Assembly: GCA_902772715.1 (NCBI GenBank)
Contig: CACYBT010000179.1
Span: 1-6,733, forward strand
Length of the DNA stretch: 6,733 bases
Origin: an uncultured Succinivibrio sp.
Lineage (GTDB): Bacteria; Pseudomonadota; Gammaproteobacteria; Enterobacterales; Succinivibrionaceae
Direction: 5' to 3'
The translations under genes were made by a program, and so were the position numbers. Below the pieces are notes generated by a model, which saw only the letters and a list, made by a program, of their open reading frames with translations, did not search any database and had not been told where the DNA came from. Of the stretch, positions 1 through 5,975 are shown one piece after another (position 1 is the stretch's first letter; each line of letters starts with the position of its first letter).

Positions 1-792
1 CTGATTATTGATAATGCTAAAGAGAGGGAAAGCTCTGCTAAGGTAGTGGAGAGGAAAAAATCTACGCGGGGGCCAACTTTGCCTGGAAAATTGGTTGACT
101 GCACCTCGACAGATCCGCTGCGTGGTGAATTATTTATTGTAGAAGGCGATTCGGCAGGCGGCTCTGCTCGTCAGGCGCGTGATTCCTCATGTCAGGCTAT
201 TCTCCCTCTGCGGGGCAAAATTTTAAATACCTGGGAGAAATCCTCTCAGGAAGCCTTGGCATCACAGGAAATCAGTGCTATTTCGATTGCCATAGGGGTA
301 GAACCTGATTCTGATAATCTTGAGGGACTACGCTACAACAAAATCTGTATTTTGGCAGATGCTGATTCTGATGGTTTACATATCGGCACGCTCTTATGCG
401 GACTTTTTGTCAAACACTTTACCAAACTGGTTAGTGAAGGACATGTTTTTGTGGCCTGTCCGCCACTTTTTCGTATCGACTGCGGTAAAACCAAAGAGTA
501 TGCTTTGGATGAGGCTGAACTTGAAGTTAAACAGAAAATTCTGTTACGCAAGGGAGTAAAAAAGGATAATATCAAGATCCAGCGTTTTAAAGGCTTAGGA
601 GAGATGAATCCAGAACAGCTGCGTGAAACCACATTGGCGCCAGAGTCTCGCAGACTGATGCTCCTGACTTTAGAAGAAAACGAGTCTGAAAGCACTTTTG
701 CCCTTATGGATATGCTGCTTTCATCAAAACGTGCCCAGGACAGACGTGAATGGATTGAAAATAACGGGGATAAGGCTGATATACTGGATTAG
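1..792 (+). CDS. parE: DNA topoisomerase IV subunit B, C-terminal part (5' end outside window)
   Basis: The frame is open from base 1 to a TAG at 790-792, giving 263 codons of the C-terminal part of a type IIA topoisomerase ATPase subunit. The protein pairs with ParC to decatenate daughter chromosomes. Seen: the TOPRIM motif EGDSAGGSA (codons from 142), PLRGKILNTW, the metal-binding DADSD (358-372) and QRFKGLGEMNP (580-612). I call ParE rather than GyrB because there is no large insert between the TOPRIM acidic motifs and the C-terminus, and because the tail (MDMLLSSKRAQDRREW) closely resembles E. coli ParE. A GTG at 46 is an internal valine codon, not the start, since similarity and open frame continue upstream. 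Residues matching E. coli L445, S458 and E460, linked to quinolone response, are the usual ones. The N-terminal GHKL ATPase domain is not in the window. flhB follows after 10 bp. Confidence 0.95.
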   Translation: MIIDNAKERESSAKVVERKKSTRGPTLPGKLVDCTSTDPLRGELFIVEGDSAGGSARQARDSSCQAILPLRGKILNTWEKSSQEALASQEISAISIAIGVEPDSDNLEGLRYNKICILADADSDGLHIGTLLCGLFVKHFTKLVSEGHVFVACPPLFRIDCGKTKEYALDEAELEVKQKILLRKGVKKDNIKIQRFKGLGEMNPEQLRETTLAPESRRLMLLTLEENESESTFALMDMLLSSKRAQDRREWIENNGDKADILD

Positions 793-802
793 TCAGGTGT
801 AG

Positions 803-1930
803 ATGAGCGATAAGGATGATAAGACCGAGCAGCCAACCGAGAAAAAACTGGCTGATGCTCGCAAAAAAGGTCAGGTACCACGTTCTAAAGAGGCGGCAAC
901 TTTTGTCGTGCTCTTGGCAGGGGTTTTATCTTTGTGGGCTTTTTCCTCATGGCTTGCTCGCGGATTGCGTTTGACTATGCTCAATAGTTTTGATTTAAAG
1001 CGTGAGCAGATTTTTTCCACAGACGAAATGCGCCGTATTTTTATTGAAAATCTAAGCGATATTGTGCTGCCGATCCTCGGTATTTGTGTGGTACTTTTTG
1101 CCTGTGCCATTTATGGCAACATTTTTCTTGGGGGATATAATTTTTCGACAGAGGCCATAGGCTTTAAATTCAATAAAATCAACCCGCTTAACGGTTTTAA
1201 GCGTATGTTCTCCATGAATTCTATTGTGGAGCTGATAAAGGGGATTTTAAAAATCGCTTGTATCGGATCTATATGCTATTTTGTCCTTTCAGGGCGCATT
1301 AGTTCTGTACTAGCCTTGTCCTACCTTAATCCTATGGCCGGTATTAAACAGGCTATTTCAATTTTATTTCAGTGCATGGTCATTATTGTCTGTGCCATGA
1401 TTCCAATTGTAGTTATTGATGTTCCCTATCAGAAATGGCATTACACTAAAGAACTGCGAATGTCCAAACAGGAAGTCAAGGATGAGTTTAAAAATACTGA
1501 AGGTAATCCGCAGATCAAGGGCAAGATTAAGCAGTTGCAGTATCAAATGGCGGCCCGTAGGATGATGTCCAATGTGCCGGAAGCAGATGTGGTTGTTACC
1601 AACCCAACCCATTATGCAGTGGCTCTCTCCTATGATCCTGATGGTACCACGGCTCCTATTGTGGTTGCCAAGGGCGTTGATGATATTGCCGAGAAAATTA
1701 AGGACATTGCCCGTGAAGTCAATATTCCGATCCTGCCCATGCCTCCTTTGGCGCGTTCATTGTATTACACTACCGAAATTGACAGTGAAATTCCTCGAGG
1801 CTTATTTAAGGCAGTAGCTCAGGTTTTAGCCTGGGTTTTGGGAATGAAGGCCTTTAAAGAAGGGAAAAGTCAGCAGCGTCCGCGCGATCTTGATATGAAT
1901 CCTGAAATTCCTCAGGAATTGCGTTTCTAG
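803..1930 (+). CDS. flhB: Flagellar type III export gate protein FlhB
   Basis: A complete 375-residue inner-membrane protein, close to the 382 residues of E. coli FlhB. The family sits in the flagellar export gate and switches export from rod/hook to filament substrates after self-cleavage. Seen: the typical N-terminus (MSDKDDKTEQPTEKKL, then GQVPRSKE); four hydrophobic stretches near residues 32-52, 86-110, 145-168 and 187-208; the linker with LRMSKQEVKDEFK (218-230) and GNPQIKGKIKQ; and the cleavage site NPTH at 267-270, expected to cut between N267 and P268. PPLARSLY (314-321) and VLAWVLGMK (341-349) are also typical. The start has an AGGTG just upstream. Injectisome homologues (SctU) share this fold, but the N-terminal and linker sequences match the flagellar form. 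No other flagellar gene is visible: parE lies 10 bp upstream, suggesting co-transcription, and rpsB follows under its own likely promoter. Confidence 0.95.
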   Translation: MSDKDDKTEQPTEKKLADARKKGQVPRSKEAATFVVLLAGVLSLWAFSSWLARGLRLTMLNSFDLKREQIFSTDEMRRIFIENLSDIVLPILGICVVLFACAIYGNIFLGGYNFSTEAIGFKFNKINPLNGFKRMFSMNSIVELIKGILKIACIGSICYFVLSGRISSVLALSYLNPMAGIKQAISILFQCMVIIVCAMIPIVVIDVPYQKWHYTKELRMSKQEVKDEFKNTEGNPQIKGKIKQLQYQMAARRMMSNVPEADVVVTNPTHYAVALSYDPDGTTAPIVVAKGVDDIAEKIKDIAREVNIPILPMPPLARSLYYTTEIDSEIPRGLFKAVAQVLAWVLGMKAFKEGKSQQRPRDLDMNPEIPQELRF

Positions 1931-1956
1931 TACCCATCTTGGGCTTTTTTGGTACT
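1929..1956 (+). terminator. Weak terminator-like hairpin after flhB
   Basis: The flhB stop codon lies inside a perfect 6-bp inverted repeat, AGTACC (1929-1934) and GGTACT (1951-1956). An alternative small hairpin, CCCA (1933-1936) with TGGG (1940-1943), is followed by C and six Ts (1945-1950). The two folds exclude each other. The T-run supports intrinsic termination, but a 4-bp stem is short, so termination may be partial and flhB transcripts may read into rpsB. Confidence 0.35.
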
Positions 1957-1989
1957 TCCCTCTGAACACTGTTATTTTTTTCAATATTA

Positions 1990-1998
1990 TGCTAAAAT
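1990..1998 (+). promoter_or_regulatory. Extended -10 promoter candidate for rpsB
   Basis: TGCTAAAAT fits the extended -10 form TGnTAnAAT, differing from TATAAT at one position. It lies just after an AT-rich tract (1973-1990). No good -35 box sits at 16-18 bp spacing (TGTTAT or GTTATT at best), which an extended -10 can tolerate. Transcription would start near 2005, giving a leader of about 150 nt before rpsB, similar in length to the E. coli rpsB leader. Confidence 0.55.
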
Positions 1999-2052
1999 AC
2001 TGTGCCTTTTGTGTATATAAGGCGGGTATCCAAATTAGGATGATATTTATTG

Positions 2053-2145
2053 AAAAAACGCACACTGTTTTTAAACGTACTGAACCGGGTGCCTTATAAG
2101 GTTGTTCGTGCGGAACAGTGGAGGCTTAACCCTATTTACTGAGGA
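2053..2145 (+). ncRNA. Structured rpsB leader (t44/tff-type), likely S2 autoregulatory element
   Basis: The segment just before rpsB folds well by eye. An outer stem pairs GGGTGCCT (2087-2094) with AGGC (2122-2125) and ACCC (2129-2132), leaving a 3-nt bulge TTA at 2126-2128. It encloses an inner hairpin, TGTTC (2103-2107) with GAACA (2113-2117), extended by two G-U pairs, with loop GTGCG (2108-2112). Upstream, AAAAAC (2054-2059) can pair with GTTTTT (2067-2072). The ribosome-binding GAGG (2141-2144) lies 8 nt past the outer stem. In E. coli the matching position holds the t44/tff RNA, and S2 represses rpsB-tsf through this leader. The same role here is inferred from position, length and structure. 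No covariance model was run. Confidence 0.65.
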
Positions 2146-2154
2146 AAATTATTT

Positions 2155-2916
2155 ATGTCTAGTATCACTATGCGCGATATGCTGCAGGCCGGTGTTCATT
2201 TTGGTCATCAGACCCGTTATTGGAATCCTAAGATGAAGCAGTATATCTATGGACCACGTAACGGTATTCATATCATCAACCTTGAAAAGACAGTTGCTTG
2301 CTATGAAGATGCTATGAACTTTCTGAGCAGTGTTGTGGCTCATAAAGGTAAGGTCCTGTTTGTTGGTACCAAACGCGCTGCTAGCGATAAAGTCGGTCCT
2401 GCTGCTACAGCATGTGGTCAGTTTTATGTTGATCACCGCTGGTTAGGCGGTATGCTTACCAACTGGAAGACCGTACGTCAGTCTATTAACCGTCTTAAGC
2501 ACTTAGAAGAAGAGTCACAGGATGGTACTTTTGATAAATTAACCAAAAAAGAAGCACTGTTACGTACTCGTGACCTTGAGAAACTAAACCGTTCTTTAGG
2601 CGGTATCAAGGATATGGGTGGTTTGCCTGATGCTCTTTTTGTCATCGATGCCGAGATGGAGCGCATTGCTATTAAGGAAGCCAATAATCTTGGTATTCCA
2701 GTAGTAGCAGTAGTTGATACCAACTCTGATCCTGATGGCGTAAATTATGTCATCCCAGGAAATGATGATGCTATTCGTGCAGTTGAGCTGTATTTAAAGG
2801 GTGTAGTTGAGACCATTAATGCCGCCCGTGAAAGTGTAGCACATCAGGAGAAAGAGGAAGTTGCAGCAGAAGTTGCTGCAAGCGAACCTGAAGCACAGAC
2901 TGAGCAGGCTGAATAA
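2155..2916 (+). CDS. rpsB: 30S ribosomal protein S2
   Basis: A complete 253-residue S2, slightly longer than E. coli S2 (241). S2 joins the small subunit late, near S1 at the platform, and is needed for S1 binding. Seen: the N-terminal family signature RDMLQAGVHFGHQTRYWNPKM (7-27), INLEKT (41-46), VGTKRAA (70-76), HRWLGGMLTNWKTVRQS (94-110), GTFDKLTKKEALLRTR (124-139), and the second signature PDALFVIDA...EANNLGIP (158-182). The C-terminal tail from about residue 224 is rich in Glu and Ala and is the least conserved part. The start is supported by GAGG at 2141-2144 with 10-nt spacing. It is first gene of the translation cluster, preceded by a structured leader that probably mediates feedback by S2, and followed by a hairpin spacer before tsf. 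Confidence 0.98.
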   Translation: MSSITMRDMLQAGVHFGHQTRYWNPKMKQYIYGPRNGIHIINLEKTVACYEDAMNFLSSVVAHKGKVLFVGTKRAASDKVGPAATACGQFYVDHRWLGGMLTNWKTVRQSINRLKHLEEESQDGTFDKLTKKEALLRTRDLEKLNRSLGGIKDMGGLPDALFVIDAEMERIAIKEANNLGIPVVAVVDTNSDPDGVNYVIPGNDDAIRAVELYLKGVVETINAARESVAHQEKEEVAAEVAASEPEAQTEQAE

Positions 2917-2942
2917 CCTGTATTGCTAAAGTTGGTCTATTT

Positions 2943-2965
2943 GTACTGTAATTGTTTACAGTTAC
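2943..2965 (+). other. AT-rich stem-loop between rpsB and tsf
   Basis: ACTGTAA (2945-2951) pairs perfectly with TTACAGT (2956-2962) around a TTGT loop. Two more pairs (2943-2965 and 2944-2964) form if T2963 bulges. There is no T-run behind it, so it is not a terminator by itself. It may protect the rpsB 3' end or help shape the following attenuator hairpin. Confidence 0.5.
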
Positions 2966-2978
2966 TTGTGAGTAAATT

Positions 2979-3001
2979 AAAGGCCGGTATTCCGGCCTTT
3001 T
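2979..3001 (+). terminator. Attenuator-like hairpin between rpsB and tsf
   Basis: A perfect 9-bp stem, AAAGGCCGG (2979-2987) with CCGGCCTTT (2992-3000), has loop TATT and ends in TTTT (2998-3001), of which three Ts belong to the stem. The stem is GC-rich and strong but the T-run is short, which fits partial termination. Since tsf has no clear promoter of its own, this hairpin probably lowers tsf transcription relative to rpsB or acts as an RNA-processing barrier. Confidence 0.6.
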
Positions 3002-3022
3002 ACAGATTAAGAGGAATAAAAC

Positions 3023-3910
3023 ATGGCTACCGTAACTGCTGCTATGGTAAAGGAATTGCGTGACGCTACAGGCGCCGGAATGATGGACTGCAAAAAGGCT
3101 CTTGTAGCCGCTGATGGTGATATGGATAAAGCCATTGACGCAATGCGTAAGAGTGGTGCCGCCAAGGCTGCCAAAAAAGCCGGTCGTACTGCTGCTGAGG
3201 GTGTGATTGCCTGTGCCCGTAAGGATAACAAGGTGGTACTGCTTGAAGTTAATTCTGAAACTGATTTCTGCGCTAAAAATACCGAGTTTACTGATTTTGC
3301 CAAGAAAGTTGCCGAGGTTGCCTTAAACAACAATATCAGTGATATTGAGGCATTAAAGGCCGCTTCATTGGATGGTCAGAGCGTAAATGAGGCTCTAACC
3401 GCACTCGTGGCTAAGATTGGTGAAAATCTGCAGGTTCGTCGTGTGGTCTTAGTTGAGGGTAAGAATGATGAAACCTTAGGTGTTTATATTCACTCCAACA
3501 ACCGTATCGGCGTGGTTTCTGTATTAAAGGGTGGCGATGAGGAGCTGGCCAAACATGTCGCTATGCACATCTGTGCCTCCAAACCACAGTTTGTAAAACC
3601 AGAGGATGTATCTGCCGAAGTGGTTGAACATGAGCGTAATGTGCAGATTGAAATCGCTATGAATTCCGGCAAGCCAAAAGAGATTGCTGAGAAGATGGTT
3701 GAAGGACGTATGCGCAAGTTTACCGGTGAAATTTCACTTACCGGTCAGCCATTTGTTATGAATCCTGAAGTATCTGTAGGTCAGATGCTCAAGGAGAAAG
3801 GCGCCGAGGCTGTTGCTTTCAAACGTCTTGAGGTTGGTGAAGGCGTAGAGAAGAAAGTTGTCGACTTTGCCGCTGAAGTTCAGGCTCAGATGGCTCAGGC
3901 CGCCAAATAG
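3023..3910 (+). CDS. tsf: Elongation factor Ts (EF-Ts)
   Basis: A complete 295-residue EF-Ts (E. coli has 283). It is the cytosolic nucleotide exchange factor that removes GDP from EF-Tu. Seen: the N-terminal UBA-like domain MVKELRDATGAGMMDCKKAL (8-27) with the linked ALVAADGDMDKAI; GRTAAEG (54-60); the EF-Tu contact motif NSETDFCAKN (77-86); then the two core subdomains, including AMHICASKPQFV, MNSGKPKEIAEKMVEGRM and QPFVMNPEVSVGQ. The usual TDFV is TDFC here (C83), while D81 and F82, which displace the Mg-GDP site of EF-Tu, are kept. GAGGAA at 3011-3016 supports the start. It follows rpsB after a 106-bp spacer with an attenuator-like hairpin and precedes pyrH by 17 bp. Confidence 0.98.
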   Translation: MATVTAAMVKELRDATGAGMMDCKKALVAADGDMDKAIDAMRKSGAAKAAKKAGRTAAEGVIACARKDNKVVLLEVNSETDFCAKNTEFTDFAKKVAEVALNNNISDIEALKAASLDGQSVNEALTALVAKIGENLQVRRVVLVEGKNDETLGVYIHSNNRIGVVSVLKGGDEELAKHVAMHICASKPQFVKPEDVSAEVVEHERNVQIEIAMNSGKPKEIAEKMVEGRMRKFTGEISLTGQPFVMNPEVSVGQMLKEKGAEAVAFKRLEVGEGVEKKVVDFAAEVQAQMAQAAK

Positions 3911-3927
3911 TACCTGGAGATTGAGTA

Positions 3928-4653
3928 ATGTCTTCAGAGCAGAAACAGAACGTAAGAAGAATTCTTCTAAAGATTTCCGGTGAAGCCTTAAGTGGGGAGA
4001 GCGGATTTGGGATTGATCCCAAGGTGCTTTCTGCTACGGCTGCGGCTATCCGTAAGGTACAGCTGCAGGGGGTACAGACGGTACTGGTGATAGGTGGCGG
4101 TAACATTTTCAGAGGAGCCGCCCTGCAGAAAGCCGGTTTTGACAGAGTTACAGGCGATCAGATGGGGATGCTTGCCACCGTCATGAACGGCCTTGCCATG
4201 AGAGAAGAATTAAAGGCTCAGGGTGGTTCCTGTGTACTCATGAGTGCCTATGGTATTCCTTCTATTACAGAACAGTACAGTGCCATCGTGGGACGACAGT
4301 ATCTTGATGCGGGCACCAGTCTTATTGTGTCAGGCGGTACTGGTTCTCCATTCTTTACAACGGATACGGCTGCAGTCTTGCGTGCAATTGAATTAAACTG
4401 CTCTGAAGTTTTAAAGGCTACAAAGGTTGATGGTATCTATTCGGCGGATCCTGTGCGTGACAGTTCTGCAGTAAAATATGATGATCTCACCTTTGATGAG
4501 GTTATATCAAAGCAGTTAGAGGTAATGGATCTGACTGCTTTTGCATTGGCAAGAGAACATCATATGCCAATTCGCGTATTTTCCATGAGTAAGCCTGGGG
4601 CTTTTGACCGCGCTGCTGTCGGCGATACTGAAGGCACCAAGGTTCATGATTAA
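3928..4653 (+). CDS. pyrH: Uridylate kinase (UMP kinase)
   Basis: A complete 241-residue bacterial UMP kinase, the same length as in E. coli. It converts UMP and ATP to UDP in pyrimidine synthesis and belongs to the amino acid kinase fold, not the NMP kinase family; homologues are hexamers activated by GTP and inhibited by UTP. Seen: RILLKISGEAL (11-21) with K15; the glycine loop IGGGNIFRG (55-63); GDQMGMLATVMNGLAMR (76-92); the UMP-site segment SGGTGSPFFTTDTAA (135-149) with D146; LKATKVDGIYSADP (162-175); and MDLTAFALA (200-208). GGAG at 3916-3919, 8 nt before the ATG, supports the start. It lies 17 bp after tsf and 12 bp before frr, so it is probably in the same transcript. Confidence 0.97.
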   Translation: MSSEQKQNVRRILLKISGEALSGESGFGIDPKVLSATAAAIRKVQLQGVQTVLVIGGGNIFRGAALQKAGFDRVTGDQMGMLATVMNGLAMREELKAQGGSCVLMSAYGIPSITEQYSAIVGRQYLDAGTSLIVSGGTGSPFFTTDTAAVLRAIELNCSEVLKATKVDGIYSADPVRDSSAVKYDDLTFDEVISKQLEVMDLTAFALAREHHMPIRVFSMSKPGAFDRAAVGDTEGTKVHD

Positions 4654-4665
4654 GGAGTTTCACAC

Positions 4666-5223
4666 ATGTTAAAAGACGTTCATAACAATGCTGAGACGCG
4701 TATGAAAAAGGCTGTTGAGTCCTTAGATGTGCGCCTGTCGAAAATTCGTACTGGTCGTGCCCAACCGGCTTTATTAGATGGGATCATGGTTGATTATTAT
4801 GGCAGTTCTACTCCACTGCGTCAGGTGGCCCAGGTTAATGTTGAGGATGCCAGAACCTTGAAACTTAATGTTTTTGACCGTAATGCGATTAAGGCTGTGG
4901 AGAAAGCTATTCAGCAGTCTGAATTAGGTCTTAATCCGGTAGTCGCAGGTGTGGATATTCGTGTGCCTCTGCCTCCACTGACTGAAGAACGCCGTAAAGA
5001 TCTGGTGAAGGTGGTAAAGAACGAAGTGGAACAGGCTAAGGTTGAGATCCGTAATGTTCGACGTGATGCCAATGCTGAGGTCAAGGAACTGCAGAAAAAC
5101 AAAGAAATTTCTGAAGACGATCAGCGCAAGGCTGAGGAGCAGATCCAAAAACTTACCGATGCATCGATCAAAAAGACCGATGAGTTACTTGCCGCAAAGC
5201 AAAAAGAGCTGATGGAAGTCTAG
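4666..5223 (+). CDS. frr: Ribosome recycling factor (RRF)
   Basis: A complete 185-residue RRF, identical in length to the E. coli protein. With EF-G it splits post-termination ribosomes into subunits. Seen: the long-helix segment LSKIRTGRAQPALLDGIMVDYYG (24-46), TPLRQVAQVNVEDARTLKLNVFD (49-71), the domain II region around LGLNPVVAG and IRVPLPPLTEERRKDLVK (98-115), and the final helix with RNVRRDANAEVK (129-140), including R132, needed for ribosome binding in E. coli RRF. KEISEDD (146-152) is also typical. The ribosome-binding AAGGAG (4652-4657) overlaps the pyrH stop codon, so the two are likely translated in sequence from one message. uppS begins 8 bp downstream, with no dxr between them as E. 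coli has. Confidence 0.97.
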   Translation: MLKDVHNNAETRMKKAVESLDVRLSKIRTGRAQPALLDGIMVDYYGSSTPLRQVAQVNVEDARTLKLNVFDRNAIKAVEKAIQQSELGLNPVVAGVDIRVPLPPLTEERRKDLVKVVKNEVEQAKVEIRNVRRDANAEVKELQKNKEISEDDQRKAEEQIQKLTDASIKKTDELLAAKQKELMEV

Positions 5224-5231
5224 ATTTAAAC

Positions 5232-5975
5232 ATGCAAGAACAGGTAGCATCTTTGGATAACCTTAAAATTCCCCACCATTTGGCAGTCATTATGGATGGC
5301 AATGGACGCTGGGCGCAAAATCATGGTAAGTTGCGTGTTAGTGGCCATCAGGAAGGCGCCAATGCAGTACGAAGAATTATTACCGAGTCTGCAAAAATGG
5401 GAGTAAAGGAACTAACCCTGTTCGCCTTTTCTAGTGAAAACTGGAAGAGGCCTGCTCTTGAGGTCAATGCCCTTATGACTTTGTTTGTCAAGGCTATAAG
5501 ACAGGAAACCTTACATTTACTTGAAAACGGTATTTGTACCAAGATTATTGGTGATAAAAACCGTTTTCCTCTGATTTTACAAAAACAAATCGCCATCCTT
5601 GAAGATACCACTAAAGACTGTAATGTTATGCGTCTTAACATTGCCGCAAACTATGGGGGGCGCTGGGAAATACTTAAGGCTGCTAAAACCTTGATGTCTT
5701 TACCTCAGGAGCGGCGGGATAATCTTGATGAAGAAAAGTTTTCTGCGCTTTTTGATATTCCTTGTGATGTAGATTTACTGATTAGAACTGGTGGTGAGCA
5801 GCGGATCAGTAATTTTTTACTGTGGCAGTGTGCCTATGCTGAGATTTTCTTTTCCAAAACCCTGTGGCCGGATTTTGGCAAAGATGATTTACTTGAAGCC
5901 TTTACTTTTTTCTCGGGAAGAGAAAGACGTTTTGGCATGACTTCAGAACAAGTCAGAAATAAAGGACTGCAGTAA
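5232..5975 (+). CDS. uppS: Di-trans,poly-cis-undecaprenyl-diphosphate synthase
   Basis: A complete 247-residue cis-prenyltransferase (E. coli UppS/IspU has 253). It adds eight isopentenyl units to farnesyl diphosphate to make the C55 carrier lipid for peptidoglycan and O-antigen. Seen: HLAVIMDGNGRWA (16-28) with catalytic D22; SGHQEGANAVRR (37-48); LTLFAFSSENWKRP (61-74); NIAANYGGRWEI (136-147); and the IPP-binding segment DLLIRTGGEQRISNFLLWQ (181-199), where Gln190 replaces the His seen in E. coli; then YAEIFFSKTLWPDF and GRERRFG (229-235). No clear ribosome-binding sequence precedes the ATG (the 8-bp gap is ATTTAAAC), so translation probably depends on ribosomes finishing frr. The stop TAA overlaps the cdsA ATG by one base. 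Confidence 0.96.
   Translation: MQEQVASLDNLKIPHHLAVIMDGNGRWAQNHGKLRVSGHQEGANAVRRIITESAKMGVKELTLFAFSSENWKRPALEVNALMTLFVKAIRQETLHLLENGICTKIIGDKNRFPLILQKQIAILEDTTKDCNVMRLNIAANYGGRWEILKAAKTLMSLPQERRDNLDEEKFSALFDIPCDVDLLIRTGGEQRISNFLLWQCAYAEIFFSKTLWPDFGKDDLLEAFTFFSGRERRFGMTSEQVRNKGLQ

Noticed and set aside
333..695. Minus-strand open frame opposite parE, and similar minus-strand frames throughout
   Set aside because: They lie wholly opposite strongly conserved genes, lack recognisable domains and are expected shadows.
46..792. GTG at 46 as the start of a separate 248-residue protein
   Set aside because: The same frame is open from base 1 and the sequence is the interior of ParE, so the GTG is a valine codon in a truncated gene.
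803..1930. Injectisome (virulence-type) SctU instead of FlhB
   Set aside because: The NPTH fold is shared, but the N-terminus, the LRMSKQEVKDEFK linker and the length resemble enterobacterial FlhB, and no injectisome gene is present.
2040..2099. A 19-codon frame from ATG at 2040 in the rpsB leader
   Set aside because: The only purine-rich site (AGG 2037-2039) directly abuts the ATG, too close to act, and the frame is very short.
2092..2101. CCTTATAAGG palindrome as an operator
   Set aside because: It lies downstream of the probable transcription start, and its first half is explained by the leader outer stem. A 2-base loop would also be unfavourable in RNA.
2955..2983. Separate tsf promoter with TTTACA as -35
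   Set aside because: No acceptable -10 lies 16-18 bp downstream, and the TTTACA belongs to the stem-loop at 2943-2965.
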